A program made the translations under genes and the position numbers. Shown here piece by piece: positions 17,287-26,097 of a stretch of DNA of 64,000 nucleotides. The notes beneath the pieces are model-generated. The model did not search any database. It was not told the DNA's origin and saw only the letters and a program-made list of their open reading frames with translations. The stretch is taken from the NCBI GenBank assembly GCA_000783305.1, contig JROE01000004.1, positions 558,001 through 622,000 of the forward strand, in the 5' to 3' direction. Origin of the DNA: Sphingobacteriaceae bacterium DW12 (lineage in GTDB: Bacteria; Bacteroidota; Bacteroidia; Sphingobacteriales; Sphingobacteriaceae). Each line of letters begins with the position of its first letter. The stretch's first letter is position 1.

Positions 17287-18405
17287 ATGAGTACAAAGTA
17301 TCGTGAACTAATGGAAGATGCGGGTAGAGTTGGCCTCACCTTAGTGGCAAATGGAATAGCAGATGACATGGTGCGGACACTTCCGGGCTTTGACTTGGCG
17401 CATATCCAACGATTGACAAATCACGTGGGAATCCTACAACATGCAACCTACATCACGCCCAACTACCATCATGGATATTGTCTCGACGACAATTGTCGGG
17501 CACTGCTCTTGGCATTAATGGCCTACGAACGAGAATCTTCCAAGGAGAGCCGACAACTTATCGAGACCTACCTCGCATATATTAATTATATGCAGTTAGA
17601 AAATGGACAGTTTAGAAATTTTTTGTCATTTGATCTCTCCTTTTTGGATACAGGAGGCTCGGACGATAGCTACGGACGGACGATGTGGGCATTAGGATAT
17701 CTACTCAGAGGTAAACATCACCCGGACTTGCAACTACTTGGAAAAGAACTCTTCGTTCGTGCTTTGCCACACGCGAGCGATTTGCGATCTAGCCGGGCAA
17801 TAGGCTATACCCTCATGGGGCTGGGCTTATATTTGGAGCGATATCCCGAAGATATTCGTGTTAAAGACTTAATCCATTCATTGGCCAATTTTTTGGCGAG
17901 TGAGTATCATCAAAATTCGGGGCCTGAATGGCCTTGGTTTGAGAAAGTAATCTCATATGATAACGCGCTGCTCCCTTTGGGGACACTTCGTGCAGCTAGG
18001 ATCTTGAAAGACGAACGTTTGATGGAGGTGGGGATGGAAAGCTTTCTTTTCTTGGACTCGTTGCTTTTTGAACAGGACTATCTCTCTACCATCGGAAATG
18101 AAACATGGTATACCGAAGGAGGTGTCCGTAGTCGGTTTGGTCAACAACCCATTGAAGTCTCTTCCACAATTTTACTCTACCATGAGGTGTATGAAATCAC
18201 GCAGCAGAAACGCTATTTGCAGCGTATGCTTACTGCTTTTCAATGGTACTTCGGTAAAAATGAGCTTCAACAGAGTGTATACGACGACCGGTCTAAAGGC
18301 TGTCGTGATGGATTGGATAGTCACGGTGTCAATCAAAATCAGGGTGCAGAAAGTACTATCTGCTTCTGGATGGCCTATCTGGATATTTGCCGCTTAATCT
18401 TATAA
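17287..18405 (+). CDS. Alpha/alpha-toroid glycosidase-like protein
   Basis: A 372-residue cytoplasmic protein with repeating helical hairpins typical of six-hairpin glycosidase-like folds. Conserved patches are CLDDNCRALLLALMAYE near 60, DTGGSDDSYGRTMWALGYLL near 118-135, and SRAIGYTLMGLGLYL near 163-177. Such proteins often occur with, or fused to, GT4 enzymes and are sometimes annotated as glycosyltransferases. No catalytic acid can be assigned with confidence here. It starts 10 bp after the GT4 gene, so they are co-translated. It ends 5 bp from the convergent GH130 gene. Confidence 0.7.
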   Translation: MSTKYRELMEDAGRVGLTLVANGIADDMVRTLPGFDLAHIQRLTNHVGILQHATYITPNYHHGYCLDDNCRALLLALMAYERESSKESRQLIETYLAYINYMQLENGQFRNFLSFDLSFLDTGGSDDSYGRTMWALGYLLRGKHHPDLQLLGKELFVRALPHASDLRSSRAIGYTLMGLGLYLERYPEDIRVKDLIHSLANFLASEYHQNSGPEWPWFEKVISYDNALLPLGTLRAARILKDERLMEVGMESFLFLDSLLFEQDYLSTIGNETWYTEGGVRSRFGQQPIEVSSTILLYHEVYEITQQKRYLQRMLTAFQWYFGKNELQQSVYDDRSKGCRDGLDSHGVNQNQGAESTICFWMAYLDICRLIL

Positions 18406-18410
18406 AACAA

Positions 18411-19871
18411 CTACGTAAGAGCACTTAGCAAATCTTTCAACTTTATGACAGCGTAAGTAGAGGCATAATCGGACATAGCGTATGGAATAATCAAATAATC
18501 ATTGTGTATGATCTGTCCACAGGAATAAACGACATTGGGGACATATCCCTCACGTTCCTCCGCATTGGGATGCAATAAAGGTTCTTTTAGCCTGCCTATC
18601 ACTTTGGTAGGATCTTCCAAATCCAGTAGAATTGCTCCGAGCGTATACTCGCGCATAGGCCCCACACCATGTGTCAGTACTAACCAACCTTCGGGGGTTT
18701 CGATCGGAGACCCACAGTTACCCAATTGCACATATTCCCACGGATATTCGGGTTCTTTAAGCAACGTGATATCCTGTTGCCAATTGATGATATCCTCCGA
18801 AAAGGCAATATAATTATTTTCGCCATCTACTCTACACAACATGGCATATTTGCCATTAATCTTACGTGGAAAAAGTGCTGCCCCTTTGTTGGCAATCTTC
18901 CCATTAATAGGTTGTACCTTGAAGTGGATAAAATCACGAGTAGACATGAGTTTAGGCAAAATGGTGAAACCATCATAGGCGGTATATGTTGCATAATAGG
19001 TCACTCGTCCTCTCTCCCCTTCAAAACATACAAAGCGCGCGTCTTCAATTCCATTCTTTTCGGTATCGGTAATGGGAAAAATGACCCGTTCGGAAATAGA
19101 GGTATCTAGAGAGTAGGTCATTTCATAGTGAGAGGACGCCAGCCACATGATTTGCGACATCAATGTCTTACTATCCAAGCTCAGCTCATTTTCCTGTTGC
19201 ATCTCCACCACGTACCTCCGCAACTCCTCATAAGTGAAGGAATCAGCCAATTTGGCTTCGATAATGTCCAACACCTTCTCTTCGGGATCATGCATTTGCA
19301 ACAGCTTTTCTATAAATTCGCTCTTTTGATACCGATGGCTTTTGAATAATTTAGGCCTTTCCAATAATTTGCCCACCTCATCCAAGTGGATATTGAGATC
19401 CTGATCGATGATTGCCGACCGAAATACAATGGAGGACACATGCCCCTCGCCGGTGGCTCTAAAGCTTAAAATAATTCGCTTCTCCCCTTCACGCAATTGG
19501 GTCTGATCGGGAGCAATCACGATTGAGGGATTAAAAAAAGCCGCTGATTCGATGGAATACTCCATTGTAAAATAAGCGCCTATAAGCAGCTTGTCTTTGT
19601 AGGAAACATCTTCGGCTTTAACGTTCATTTCCTTTAAGATGGATTCCGTTCTTTTATAATTCTTTTCCAAAATACTAACCACGCTGCGATGACGCTTGGA
19701 AAAGTTGCGTAACACTTGATTGAGCGTGTCGGTCTTTTGTTGTTTGCTCATTTGCAAGACGCGCCTTACAATCTTGATGGACCTGGCCACACTGATGTTA
19801 AAGTATCGTGCTAGTACGCGTCTTGAATCAGGTCTAAAATAAATCTCTTTCCGGATAACGTTGAGGGACAT
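18411..19871 (-). CDS. GH130 family beta-mannoside phosphorylase or mannosidase
   Basis: A 486-residue protein with a five-bladed propeller core of GH130 (AFFNPSIV, EGHVSSIVFRS, the family Glu-Asp motif in NGIEDARFV, GNCGSPIETPEGWLVLTHGVG, PLLHP). A helical N-terminal extension of roughly 100 residues (Arg/Lys-rich) precedes it, longer than in the minimal family members. GH130 enzymes act on beta-mannosides, by phosphorolysis or, in some subfamilies, hydrolysis. I cannot tell which from the sequence. No signal peptide is present, so it acts in the cytoplasm. It converges with the GT4/toroid operon, 5 bp away. Confidence 0.85.
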   Translation of the reverse strand: MSLNVIRKEIYFRPDSRRVLARYFNISVARSIKIVRRVLQMSKQQKTDTLNQVLRNFSKRHRSVVSILEKNYKRTESILKEMNVKAEDVSYKDKLLIGAYFTMEYSIESAAFFNPSIVIAPDQTQLREGEKRIILSFRATGEGHVSSIVFRSAIIDQDLNIHLDEVGKLLERPKLFKSHRYQKSEFIEKLLQMHDPEEKVLDIIEAKLADSFTYEELRRYVVEMQQENELSLDSKTLMSQIMWLASSHYEMTYSLDTSISERVIFPITDTEKNGIEDARFVCFEGERGRVTYYATYTAYDGFTILPKLMSTRDFIHFKVQPINGKIANKGAALFPRKINGKYAMLCRVDGENNYIAFSEDIINWQQDITLLKEPEYPWEYVQLGNCGSPIETPEGWLVLTHGVGPMREYTLGAILLDLEDPTKVIGRLKEPLLHPNAEEREGYVPNVVYSCGQIIHNDYLIIPYAMSDYASTYAVIKLKDLLSALT

Positions 19872-20050
19872 AGGCTCTATTTTTCTTTTTAAACGGGATT
19901 ATTCATTAAATTGTTTTCTCTATCAGCGGATAAATATTCCGTTCAAGTACTTTCTAAACGACCTGCTCTACGCTTCTGCAAGGGATGATATGTCACAACT
20001 ACAGTTTAACAGTCTTCAAAAGAAGATTGATGACTTTTTAAACGTCATAC

Positions 20051-21010
20051 CTAGGTATCTTTGGGAGCGATAGGTATTTCTTTCACTTCCCTTTCGCGTT
20101 CTTTCTCCTCCACATATACGGCGTAGTCTGCTGGTTTTATAGGGATGCCATTAGCAAGAGCGTATTCCCGAGTATACACAGCACCAAAATAAAGAATTGC
20201 CGCGGTATAGTATACCCACAGTAAAATCAAGACAAGAGCGCCAGCCGCACCATAAGTAGACTCGGTACCTGACGTCTGTAAGTAAAACCCGATACCGAAA
20301 CGGCCAATCACAAATAAAATTGCTGTAAAAAAAGCTCCTGACCTCACAGTCTTCCAAGCTATTTTGACATCTGGAAGCGTGCGAAATATAATGCTGAACA
20401 GGATGAAAATGACACTAAAGCTTAAGGCGAAATTAATAACGTCTAATAATACAACTGTGGTATCTGGGAAATATACCTGTAATCGTTCTGTAAAGGCTAA
20501 TATAACACCATTGACAACCAAAGTGACCATTAATAAAAAACCCAAACTAATGACAAGGGAAGAGGAAAGCAAACGGTCGGTAATAAGCTTTACCCATCCT
20601 CTCTTTGGCTTGGCGCGTACGTGCCAAATCCTATTGATAGAATTTTGGATATCGCCAAATACTGTGGTCGCTCCAATTAAAAGGGTTACAATACTGACCA
20701 CGAGTGCCAAATTTGATTTACCAGAAAGCTTAAGATTCATGATGACTTCTTGAATCTGCCTTGCAGCGCTTGGCCCGACCAGCCCTTTCATCTCCGAAAA
20801 AACCTTACCCTGTATAGCGTCCTCGCCGAAAAAAATTCCCGCAAGGGAAATCATCAACACCAATATAGGTCCTATGGAGAAAATAGTATAGTAAGCCAAC
20901 GACGCACTATATTTAAGACAATCTTCGTTCATAAAGCCCAGACCTGTGGCTTTGAGTATACCCCAATTTTTTTTAAAAATTCCTTCTTTTTTTTCTTCCA
21001 TCATTTTCAT
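20051..21010 (-). CDS. YihY/virulence factor BrkB family membrane protein
   Basis: A 319-residue inner-membrane protein with about six membrane segments and the family landmarks: SLAYYTIFSIGPILVLMISLAG near 35-56, the NRIWHVRAKPKRGW segment near 137-150, and GAAGALVLILLWVYYTAAILYFGAVYTREYA near the C terminus. The family was once called ribonuclease BN but has no demonstrated RNase activity. The role is probably in membrane or transport functions. A charged tail (EEKEREREVKE) follows. The neighbouring CsbD gene lies upstream on the same strand but is separated by its own terminator. Confidence 0.9.
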   Translation of the reverse strand: MKMMEEKKEGIFKKNWGILKATGLGFMNEDCLKYSASLAYYTIFSIGPILVLMISLAGIFFGEDAIQGKVFSEMKGLVGPSAARQIQEVIMNLKLSGKSNLALVVSIVTLLIGATTVFGDIQNSINRIWHVRAKPKRGWVKLITDRLLSSSLVISLGFLLMVTLVVNGVILAFTERLQVYFPDTTVVLLDVINFALSFSVIFILFSIIFRTLPDVKIAWKTVRSGAFFTAILFVIGRFGIGFYLQTSGTESTYGAAGALVLILLWVYYTAAILYFGAVYTREYALANGIPIKPADYAVYVEEKEREREVKEIPIAPKDT

Positions 21011-21120
21011 AGACTTTAACGTGTGGAGGCTCGATTGAGCTGTTGTATCCTATATATAAACAACAAGGATAGGGTCAAAAAGTTCGTCGCATATTAAGAA
21101 AAGGGGTAAGATACTTGACA

Positions 21121-21154
21121 CAAAAAAAGGTGAGATTTACTTAAATCTCACCTT
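21121..21154 (-). terminator. Rho-independent terminator of the CsbD gene
   Basis: Arms AAGGTGAGATTTA (21127-21139) and TAAATCTCACCTT (21142-21154) form a perfect stem. On the minus strand the stem is followed by a run of T residues (complement of AAAAAAA at 21122-21128). It sits 22 bp past the CsbD stop. Confidence 0.85.
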
Positions 21155-21176
21155 CTCACTATAAGAAAGATATGTA

Positions 21177-21362
21177 CTATAGTTTATTCAACCAATTTTC
21201 CACTTCATCTTTGGTCTTGCCGGTTTTCTTTTGAAGGCGTCCCAACAATTCGTCTTCCTTACCTTCTGCGTACAGTAAATCATCGTCTGTCAGATCAGCA
21301 TAAGACTGCTTTACCTTACCTTTTAACTCATTCCAACGACCTTTCCAAGTTAACTCACTCAT
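21177..21362 (-). CDS. CsbD family stress protein
   Basis: A 61-residue hydrophilic protein that matches Csb[40 protein letters not shown] is the full family signature. CsbD proteins are small, abundant, general-stress-induced proteins of unknown biochemistry. The start is unusually well defined by a GGAGG Shine-Dalgarno-type site a few bases upstream (minus strand), rare among genes in this window. It has its own terminator. Its place next to YihY, SulP and DUF1905 genes fits a stress region. Confidence 0.93.
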   Translation of the reverse strand: MSELTWKGRWNELKGKVKQSYADLTDDDLLYAEGKEDELLGRLQKKTGKTKDEVENWLNKL

Positions 21363-21438
21363 AATAATTCCTCCTTTTTAATTGTTAATGTTCGTAAATG
21401 ATATTGTATATAAAGAACAGCCGACACCGCGATTTGTT

Positions 21439-21516
21439 TTTCATCAACATAATTTTTCTAGTCGGCTGATGAGAGCTCGCCACGCAAAGGCTCGGTTTCA
21501 TCAACATAATTTTTCT
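21439..21516. repeat. Two copies of a 21-bp direct repeat
   Basis: The sequence starting TTTCATCAACATAATTTTTC recurs exactly at 21439-21459 and 21496-21516, with a 57-bp period. They lie between the CsbD start and the stop of the DUF1905 gene. The second copy overlaps an inverted repeat straddling that stop. It looks like a local duplication rather than an element. Confidence 0.75.
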
Positions 21517-21534
21517 CACTTGCGGAGGAGAAAA

Positions 21535-22053
21535 TTATTCGTTTAAATCAGTGTCATCGGAGATATGTCGTATTGGATCTCTTCCTATGAACCGCTCCTT
21601 CCCTAATAAAAACTGAATAGCACGCGCCACATTTCGGTGGATACTGGTCTCTGTCCTTAATGAAGAAATGTATCGAGCAATCTCTAATCTCAACGATGGG
21701 GTAAGCGAATCAAAGACACGCAGTGCATCTTGCTGCTGGTCAAGCGCCTGGGACAGCAGGGGATGCATGGGAAGTATCGCAGGCTGGTCATCGTAAAACA
21801 AAGCAAATGTAGCGACGTCCCCCACCTGTTTGCCAGTAGACTTAAGCATAGGCCCATTGACATATAGACGCCAGTAACCTGCATATTTGACCAGTGTCTG
21901 TCTGAATTCTTTTCCATCAATAAACAAGACTACTCGAATCTTTCCCTTATGCTGCCCGGCTTGCCTAATCAAATCCGTGACAAGCTCGTCTGGCACAAAA
22001 ACAAAGGGATTGATTCCAATCTTATCGATGGTCGCTGTGAACATAGTGATCAA
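21535..22053 (-). CDS. DUF1905 and YdeI/OmdA-type C-terminal domain protein
   Basis: A 172-residue cytoplasmic protein. Residues about 3-90 form a DUF1905-type beta barrel (FTATIDKIGINPFVFVPDEL, a GKEFRQTL strand, a GKQVGDVATFALFYD strand). Residues about 95-155 match the OmdA/YdeI helical region (LSQALDQQQDALRVFDSLTPSLRLEIARYISS) seen in bacteriocin-protection or envelope-stress proteins. The annotation is by domain pattern only, with no biochemical role assigned. It follows sulP on the same strand by 62 bp. Confidence 0.8.
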   Translation of the reverse strand: MITMFTATIDKIGINPFVFVPDELVTDLIRQAGQHKGKIRVVLFIDGKEFRQTLVKYAGYWRLYVNGPMLKSTGKQVGDVATFALFYDDQPAILPMHPLLSQALDQQQDALRVFDSLTPSLRLEIARYISSLRTETSIHRNVARAIQFLLGKERFIGRDPIRHISDDTDLNE

Positions 22054-22115
22054 TATTATAAAGATGTACGACTATAAAATTAATAAAATCGGGCATTCAA
22101 AAAATCATCTTCGGG

Positions 22116-23657
22116 CTACTCGGGCATCACCTTATAAGTAGGATCGTCTTCGACATTTACTTCGATTATGCCTGAGGCATTGGCCAATAGGCGACGGCAA
22201 TCTTCGCTGAGGTGTCTTAATACCACTTGCTTGCCTTGGGCAGCATACTTGGCCGTGAGTTTATGTAAAGTATCGATAGCGGTCATATCTACGACCCTGC
22301 TTTCCTTAAAATCAATAATAATGCGAGCGGAATCTTCCTGTGGATTAAATTTTTCCATGAAATGATCGGCCGAACCAAAAAAAAGAGGTCCATATACTTC
22401 ATAGACTTTATTTCCCATTGGATCTATTGTCTTGCGTGTCCGGATACGCTTCGCATTGTCCCAAGCAAATACTAATGCCGAAATAACAACTCCGACCAGA
22501 ACGGCTAGCGCAAGGTTGTGCAAGAGAACGGTTATAGCAGCGACAAGCATGCCGACAAAGATATCTGAACGGGGCATCTTATTGATAATACGTACAGATA
22601 CCCACTGAAATGTCCCGATGGCGACCATTACCATCACACCGACCAACGCGGCCATAGGAATCCGTTCGATGATGGGACTCCCCACCAAGATGATGATCAA
22701 TATGGTCACGGCACCAATAATGGCAGAGAGTCGAGCCCGAGAGCCTGCATTCAGGTTGACCAATGTCTGTGCAACCATAGCACAGCCTCCCATTCCTCCG
22801 AAAAAACCATTCACCACATTGGCCGTACCTTGGGCCATCGCCTCACGATTGGAATTGCCTTTGGTTGCTGTAATCTCATCAACCATGGACAGCGTCAATA
22901 GGGACTCGATGAGTCCCACACCAGCCATGACTAGTGCATAAGGAAAAATAAGCTGCAAAGTGTCCCAGCTAAAAGGGACAAGCGGTATGTGAAAAGATGG
23001 TAAGGATCCGCTTACAGATGCAATACTGGCCACGGTCTTCGTCTCCACTCCGCCCAGTAACACAATCATAAAAACAATGAGAATGGCAACTAGGGAAGCA
23101 GGGACGGCCTTCGTCAATCGGGGAAAGAAATAAACGATAGCCATAGTGAGTAAGGTAAGCGCTAACATGATATACAATGGGGTGCCCGATAGCCACTGGC
23201 TGACACCATTTTCTACAATCTTAAATTGGTGAATTTGCGCCATAAAGATAATGATAGCAAGGCCATTCAAGAAGCCATACATCACGGGTTGAGGAATGAG
23301 GCGCACAAATTTGCCCCATCGAAATAACCCGACTAGAAATTGCAGGATCCCTGCTAAGATGATGGCGGCAAATAGATATTGTACCCCGTGTGTGGCCGCA
23401 AGGGCCATGAGGACTACGATGGTAGCGCCAGCCCCGCCTGACACCATTCCTGGTCGCCCTCCTAATATCGCCGTAACCAACCCCATCAAAAATGCAGCAT
23501 AGAGACCTGTCAAGGGGCTAAGGCCTGCTAGAATCGCAAAAGAAAGTGATTCCGGAATCATTGTCATCGCGACGGTCAACCCAGCCAACACTTCGGTCCT
23601 GTAGTTTACTTTTTGTTTGAAATCAAACCATTTAGAAAAGGTATCCATTGTATACAA
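22116..23657 (-). CDS. SulP family anion transporter with STAS domain
   Basis: A 513-residue transporter with about 10-12 membrane segments and a cytoplasmic STAS domain from about residue 400 to 505. Recognisable parts are AGLTVAMTMIPESLSFAILAGLSPLTGLYAAF near 25-55, the GGMGGCAMVAQTLVN loop near 290-305 and STAS strand DFKESRVVDMTAIDTL near 450. SulP proteins move sulfate, bicarbonate or dicarboxylates, usually by exchange or sodium or proton coupling. The substrate is not readable here. The signal NPQED near the STAS start is normal. It starts 182 bp from the divergent baeRF gene. Confidence 0.92.
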   Translation of the reverse strand: MYTMDTFSKWFDFKQKVNYRTEVLAGLTVAMTMIPESLSFAILAGLSPLTGLYAAFLMGLVTAILGGRPGMVSGGAGATIVVLMALAATHGVQYLFAAIILAGILQFLVGLFRWGKFVRLIPQPVMYGFLNGLAIIIFMAQIHQFKIVENGVSQWLSGTPLYIMLALTLLTMAIVYFFPRLTKAVPASLVAILIVFMIVLLGGVETKTVASIASVSGSLPSFHIPLVPFSWDTLQLIFPYALVMAGVGLIESLLTLSMVDEITATKGNSNREAMAQGTANVVNGFFGGMGGCAMVAQTLVNLNAGSRARLSAIIGAVTILIIILVGSPIIERIPMAALVGVMVMVAIGTFQWVSVRIINKMPRSDIFVGMLVAAITVLLHNLALAVLVGVVISALVFAWDNAKRIRTRKTIDPMGNKVYEVYGPLFFGSADHFMEKFNPQEDSARIIIDFKESRVVDMTAIDTLHKLTAKYAAQGKQVVLRHLSEDCRRLLANASGIIEVNVEDDPTYKVMPE

Positions 23658-23705
23658 ATATAGGTGCTTCCACGCAAAAATAAACTATGGAACCTTTGAC
23701 AGAAA

Positions 23706-23715
23706 AATACGTGTT
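23706..23715 (+). promoter_or_regulatory. AATACGTGTT motif upstream of the baeRF gene
   Basis: AATACGTGTT lies 124 bp before the baeRF start and is followed 20-30 bp later by TACCCTATTTG. The same decamer occurs before the DUF7218 gene and, on the minus strand, before the sigma-factor gene. Promoter function is inferred from recurrence. Confidence 0.4.
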
Positions 23716-23838
23716 ATCCCCCGGCAAATACCCTATTTGTAAACAAAGCATAGACTCCATAGGTTAAATATATATATAGAAGGTGCTTCTACCTATTACA
23801 CCTTAAAAAAATGGAATATCGAACCCAAAAAATAGAAT

Positions 23839-24981
23839 ATGGATACTTTAAATAGAGAAACGCTACACGAATTAGCGCAACATCAAGAATATCCCTGTGT
23901 GTCTTTATTGATGCCAACACACCGAATGCATCCTGAAAAAGCCGTCGACCCATTGACCTTTAAAAATTTGGTAAAGGATCTAAAAAATGCCCTCGACCAC
24001 CACGCAGAAATGCTCGCTCCACTTGAAAAATTACAGGAAGATCGAGACTTTTGGAATTATCAGGACAGTGGCCTTGCTATCTTTTTAAACTCGAGTATTT
24101 TTAAAATCTTTAGATTGCCGGTCGAGGTACCTTCCTTGGCAATAGTGGCAGACAATTTTCACGTCAAGCCTTTATATCGTTATATTCAAGAAAACATAGC
24201 TTTCCAATTATTAGTGGTAAATCAAAATGATGTGGCCCTTTTTGAAGGCGACTGTCACTATCTCAAGCCTATCGAACTCGCAGGGAAAGTACCGCTTACG
24301 ATGGTAGAAGCGCTAGGGAGCGAATTGACAGACAACCACCTCAATACGGCATTTTCTACAGGAAATGGTTCCCGCAAACAGGCTAATCAGGGCACGGGCA
24401 ATGTGGTACATGGCTATTTGGAGAAAAGCAGTGAACAGCAAAACGATGCCGAACGTTTTTTTAGAGTCGTGGATAAAGCTGTATACGAACACTTTTCAAA
24501 ACCGAGTAATCTACCGCTCATCTTAGCCTCACTCCCGGAGCACCAAACCCTCTTTAGAAAAAGCAGTAAAAACCCGCTACTCATTAGTAAGGGTATTACC
24601 CAAAATGCGGCAGATGTGTCTTCAGAGAGATTGAAAGAGTTGGCGTGCGACATTATAACGCCGATACAACAAAAATTGATAACCGATACACTGGAACGCC
24701 AACAGGCCGCCGAGCAATATGGGAGAAGTCATTGGAAGCTAAAAGAAGTAGTAGAGGATGCGTTAGATGGAAAAATCGAGACACTTTTAATCGAAGAGGA
24801 TAAAATCATACCCGGTAGGATACTGGCAGAGGAGCGCCGTATCGATACAAGCCGTGAAGGGACTGATGATATATTGGATGATTTGGCAGCTTTGGTGGTC
24901 GAAAAAGCGGGCAATGTGCTCTTACTGACGAAGGAAGAGATGCCCCACGATACGGGGGCGGTCTCTATTAATCGCTTCTAA
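23839..24981 (+). CDS. Bacterial archaeo-eukaryotic release factor (baeRF) family protein
   Basis: A 380-residue cytoplasmic protein matching the baeRF family (family 3/7-like), related to archaeal and eukaryotic release factor 1. The N-terminal LHELAQHQEYPCVSLLMPTHR stretch, the WNYQDSGLAIFLNSSIFKIFRLP strand set, an Asn/Lys-rich linker near 175-195 and ERFFRVVDKAVYEHF with LPLILASLPEHQTLFRK near the middle fit the published pattern. Such proteins are proposed to act in ribosome rescue or hibernation-type stress responses, without proof. Its stop overlaps the stop of the convergent aldo/keto reductase gene by 4 bp. Confidence 0.8.
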   Translation: MDTLNRETLHELAQHQEYPCVSLLMPTHRMHPEKAVDPLTFKNLVKDLKNALDHHAEMLAPLEKLQEDRDFWNYQDSGLAIFLNSSIFKIFRLPVEVPSLAIVADNFHVKPLYRYIQENIAFQLLVVNQNDVALFEGDCHYLKPIELAGKVPLTMVEALGSELTDNHLNTAFSTGNGSRKQANQGTGNVVHGYLEKSSEQQNDAERFFRVVDKAVYEHFSKPSNLPLILASLPEHQTLFRKSSKNPLLISKGITQNAADVSSERLKELACDIITPIQQKLITDTLERQQAAEQYGRSHWKLKEVVEDALDGKIETLLIEEDKIIPGRILAEERRIDTSREGTDDILDDLAALVVEKAGNVLLLTKEEMPHDTGAVSINRF

Positions 24982-25967
24982 TAAAGAGGAACTGGGGCTT
25001 GTGAATAGATGAGCCCCTCTTCTTTCAGTTCGTGCCAAAGATCAAGGGGAATCGTCGTACGGAGTGCCCTTACATTATCTGCAACCTGCTCTGCTGTACT
25101 CGCACCGGGTACAATAGCAGCAAATATATCCGAAGCCAATATAAAGTGTAGGGCGAGGGAAATGATATCTACACCATAGCGTTCTGCAATCTCCGCGATA
25201 CGATCTCGCTTGGCAACCATTCCTTTGGGAATATGGGGTTTGTAATTGTATCGATTCCTCCCAGCGATAAAGCCCGAATTATACCCTGCTCCAGAGACCA
25301 GTTTGACCCCTCGTTTTTGAACAGCTGGCAAGAGGCGGTCTACTGCATCTTCATGCGCTAGAATCGAATATTGGGTCGCCGAGAGACAGACGTCTGGGTC
25401 GGCGACTTCAAGACATTCCAGAATGGGCTCAATAGTATTGACACCCAAACCCCAACCTTTGATAATTCCTTGCTCGCGATAATCAGAGAGCACCTTGAAG
25501 GCTCCCTGTTCCGCTTGTTTAAAAAAATAGGGATATCGATCGCCAACTTGGTCCTCGGATAGATCGTGGACGAATACCACATCCAAATAGTCGACACCCA
25601 TGCGCTGCAAACTTTCGTCAATAGATCGTTTGGTACCATCGGCTGTATAATCATGTTGAAAATCAAAGGCCAGTGGTGCCTTCCACATGGTAGGGGGGAC
25701 CGCAGAAACTGCTACCGGCTCGAACAAGCGTCCAATTTTGGTAGAAAGTATATATTCCGAGCGCTCACGCTGTTGGAGAAATTCGCCAAATCGATGCTCA
25801 CTCTTGGTAAGCCCATACCATGGTGAGGTATCATAATAACGTATCCCCAATTCCCAGGCCTTGCTTAGTACCTGATAAGCCTGCGCGTCTGACAACGCAT
25901 CAAATCCTGTCCCAATAGCTACACCGCCTAATCCTAAACGGTGCTTGTCTTCAAATATATGATTCAT
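24978..25967 (-). CDS. Aldo/keto reductase
   Basis: A 329-residue NAD(P)H-dependent oxidoreductase with the classic TIM barrel. The catalytic tetrad is visible as Asp46 (YYDTSPWYG), Tyr51, Lys77 (STKIGR) and His134 (VFVHDLS). The C-terminal cofactor loop (VPGASTAEQVADNVRA) is present. It probably reduces aldehydes or sugars, or dehydrogenates L-fucose-type sugars given that it resembles the pyridoxal/fucose dehydrogenase-type members. That is an inference. It is convergent with the baeRF gene. Confidence 0.93.
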   Translation of the reverse strand: MNHIFEDKHRLGLGGVAIGTGFDALSDAQAYQVLSKAWELGIRYYDTSPWYGLTKSEHRFGEFLQQRERSEYILSTKIGRLFEPVAVSAVPPTMWKAPLAFDFQHDYTADGTKRSIDESLQRMGVDYLDVVFVHDLSEDQVGDRYPYFFKQAEQGAFKVLSDYREQGIIKGWGLGVNTIEPILECLEVADPDVCLSATQYSILAHEDAVDRLLPAVQKRGVKLVSGAGYNSGFIAGRNRYNYKPHIPKGMVAKRDRIAEIAERYGVDIISLALHFILASDIFAAIVPGASTAEQVADNVRALRTTIPLDLWHELKEEGLIYSQAPVPLY

Positions 25968-26097
25968 ATCAGCTTAAAATTTATGTATTAACACTACTTA
26001 TCTAACGAATGGTCTCTCAAAAAGTTCGCTTTTTTTTCATTTCCCGAACCTTCTGCATCGAAAACTGTTATATTAGAACCTTATCATTTATTTAGCT

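Noticed and set aside
18068-18397. A long alternative frame inside the toroid gene
   Set aside because: It overlaps a gene with clear helical-repeat coding character and has no recognisable domain.
19861-20073. A 70-codon + strand frame between the GH130 and YihY genes
   Set aside because: Overlaps the start of the GH130 gene and the end of the YihY gene, both well supported, and has no family match.
24978-24981. Overlap of the baeRF and aldo/keto reductase genes taken as a frameshift
   Set aside because: It is only a 4-bp tail-to-tail overlap of two intact genes.
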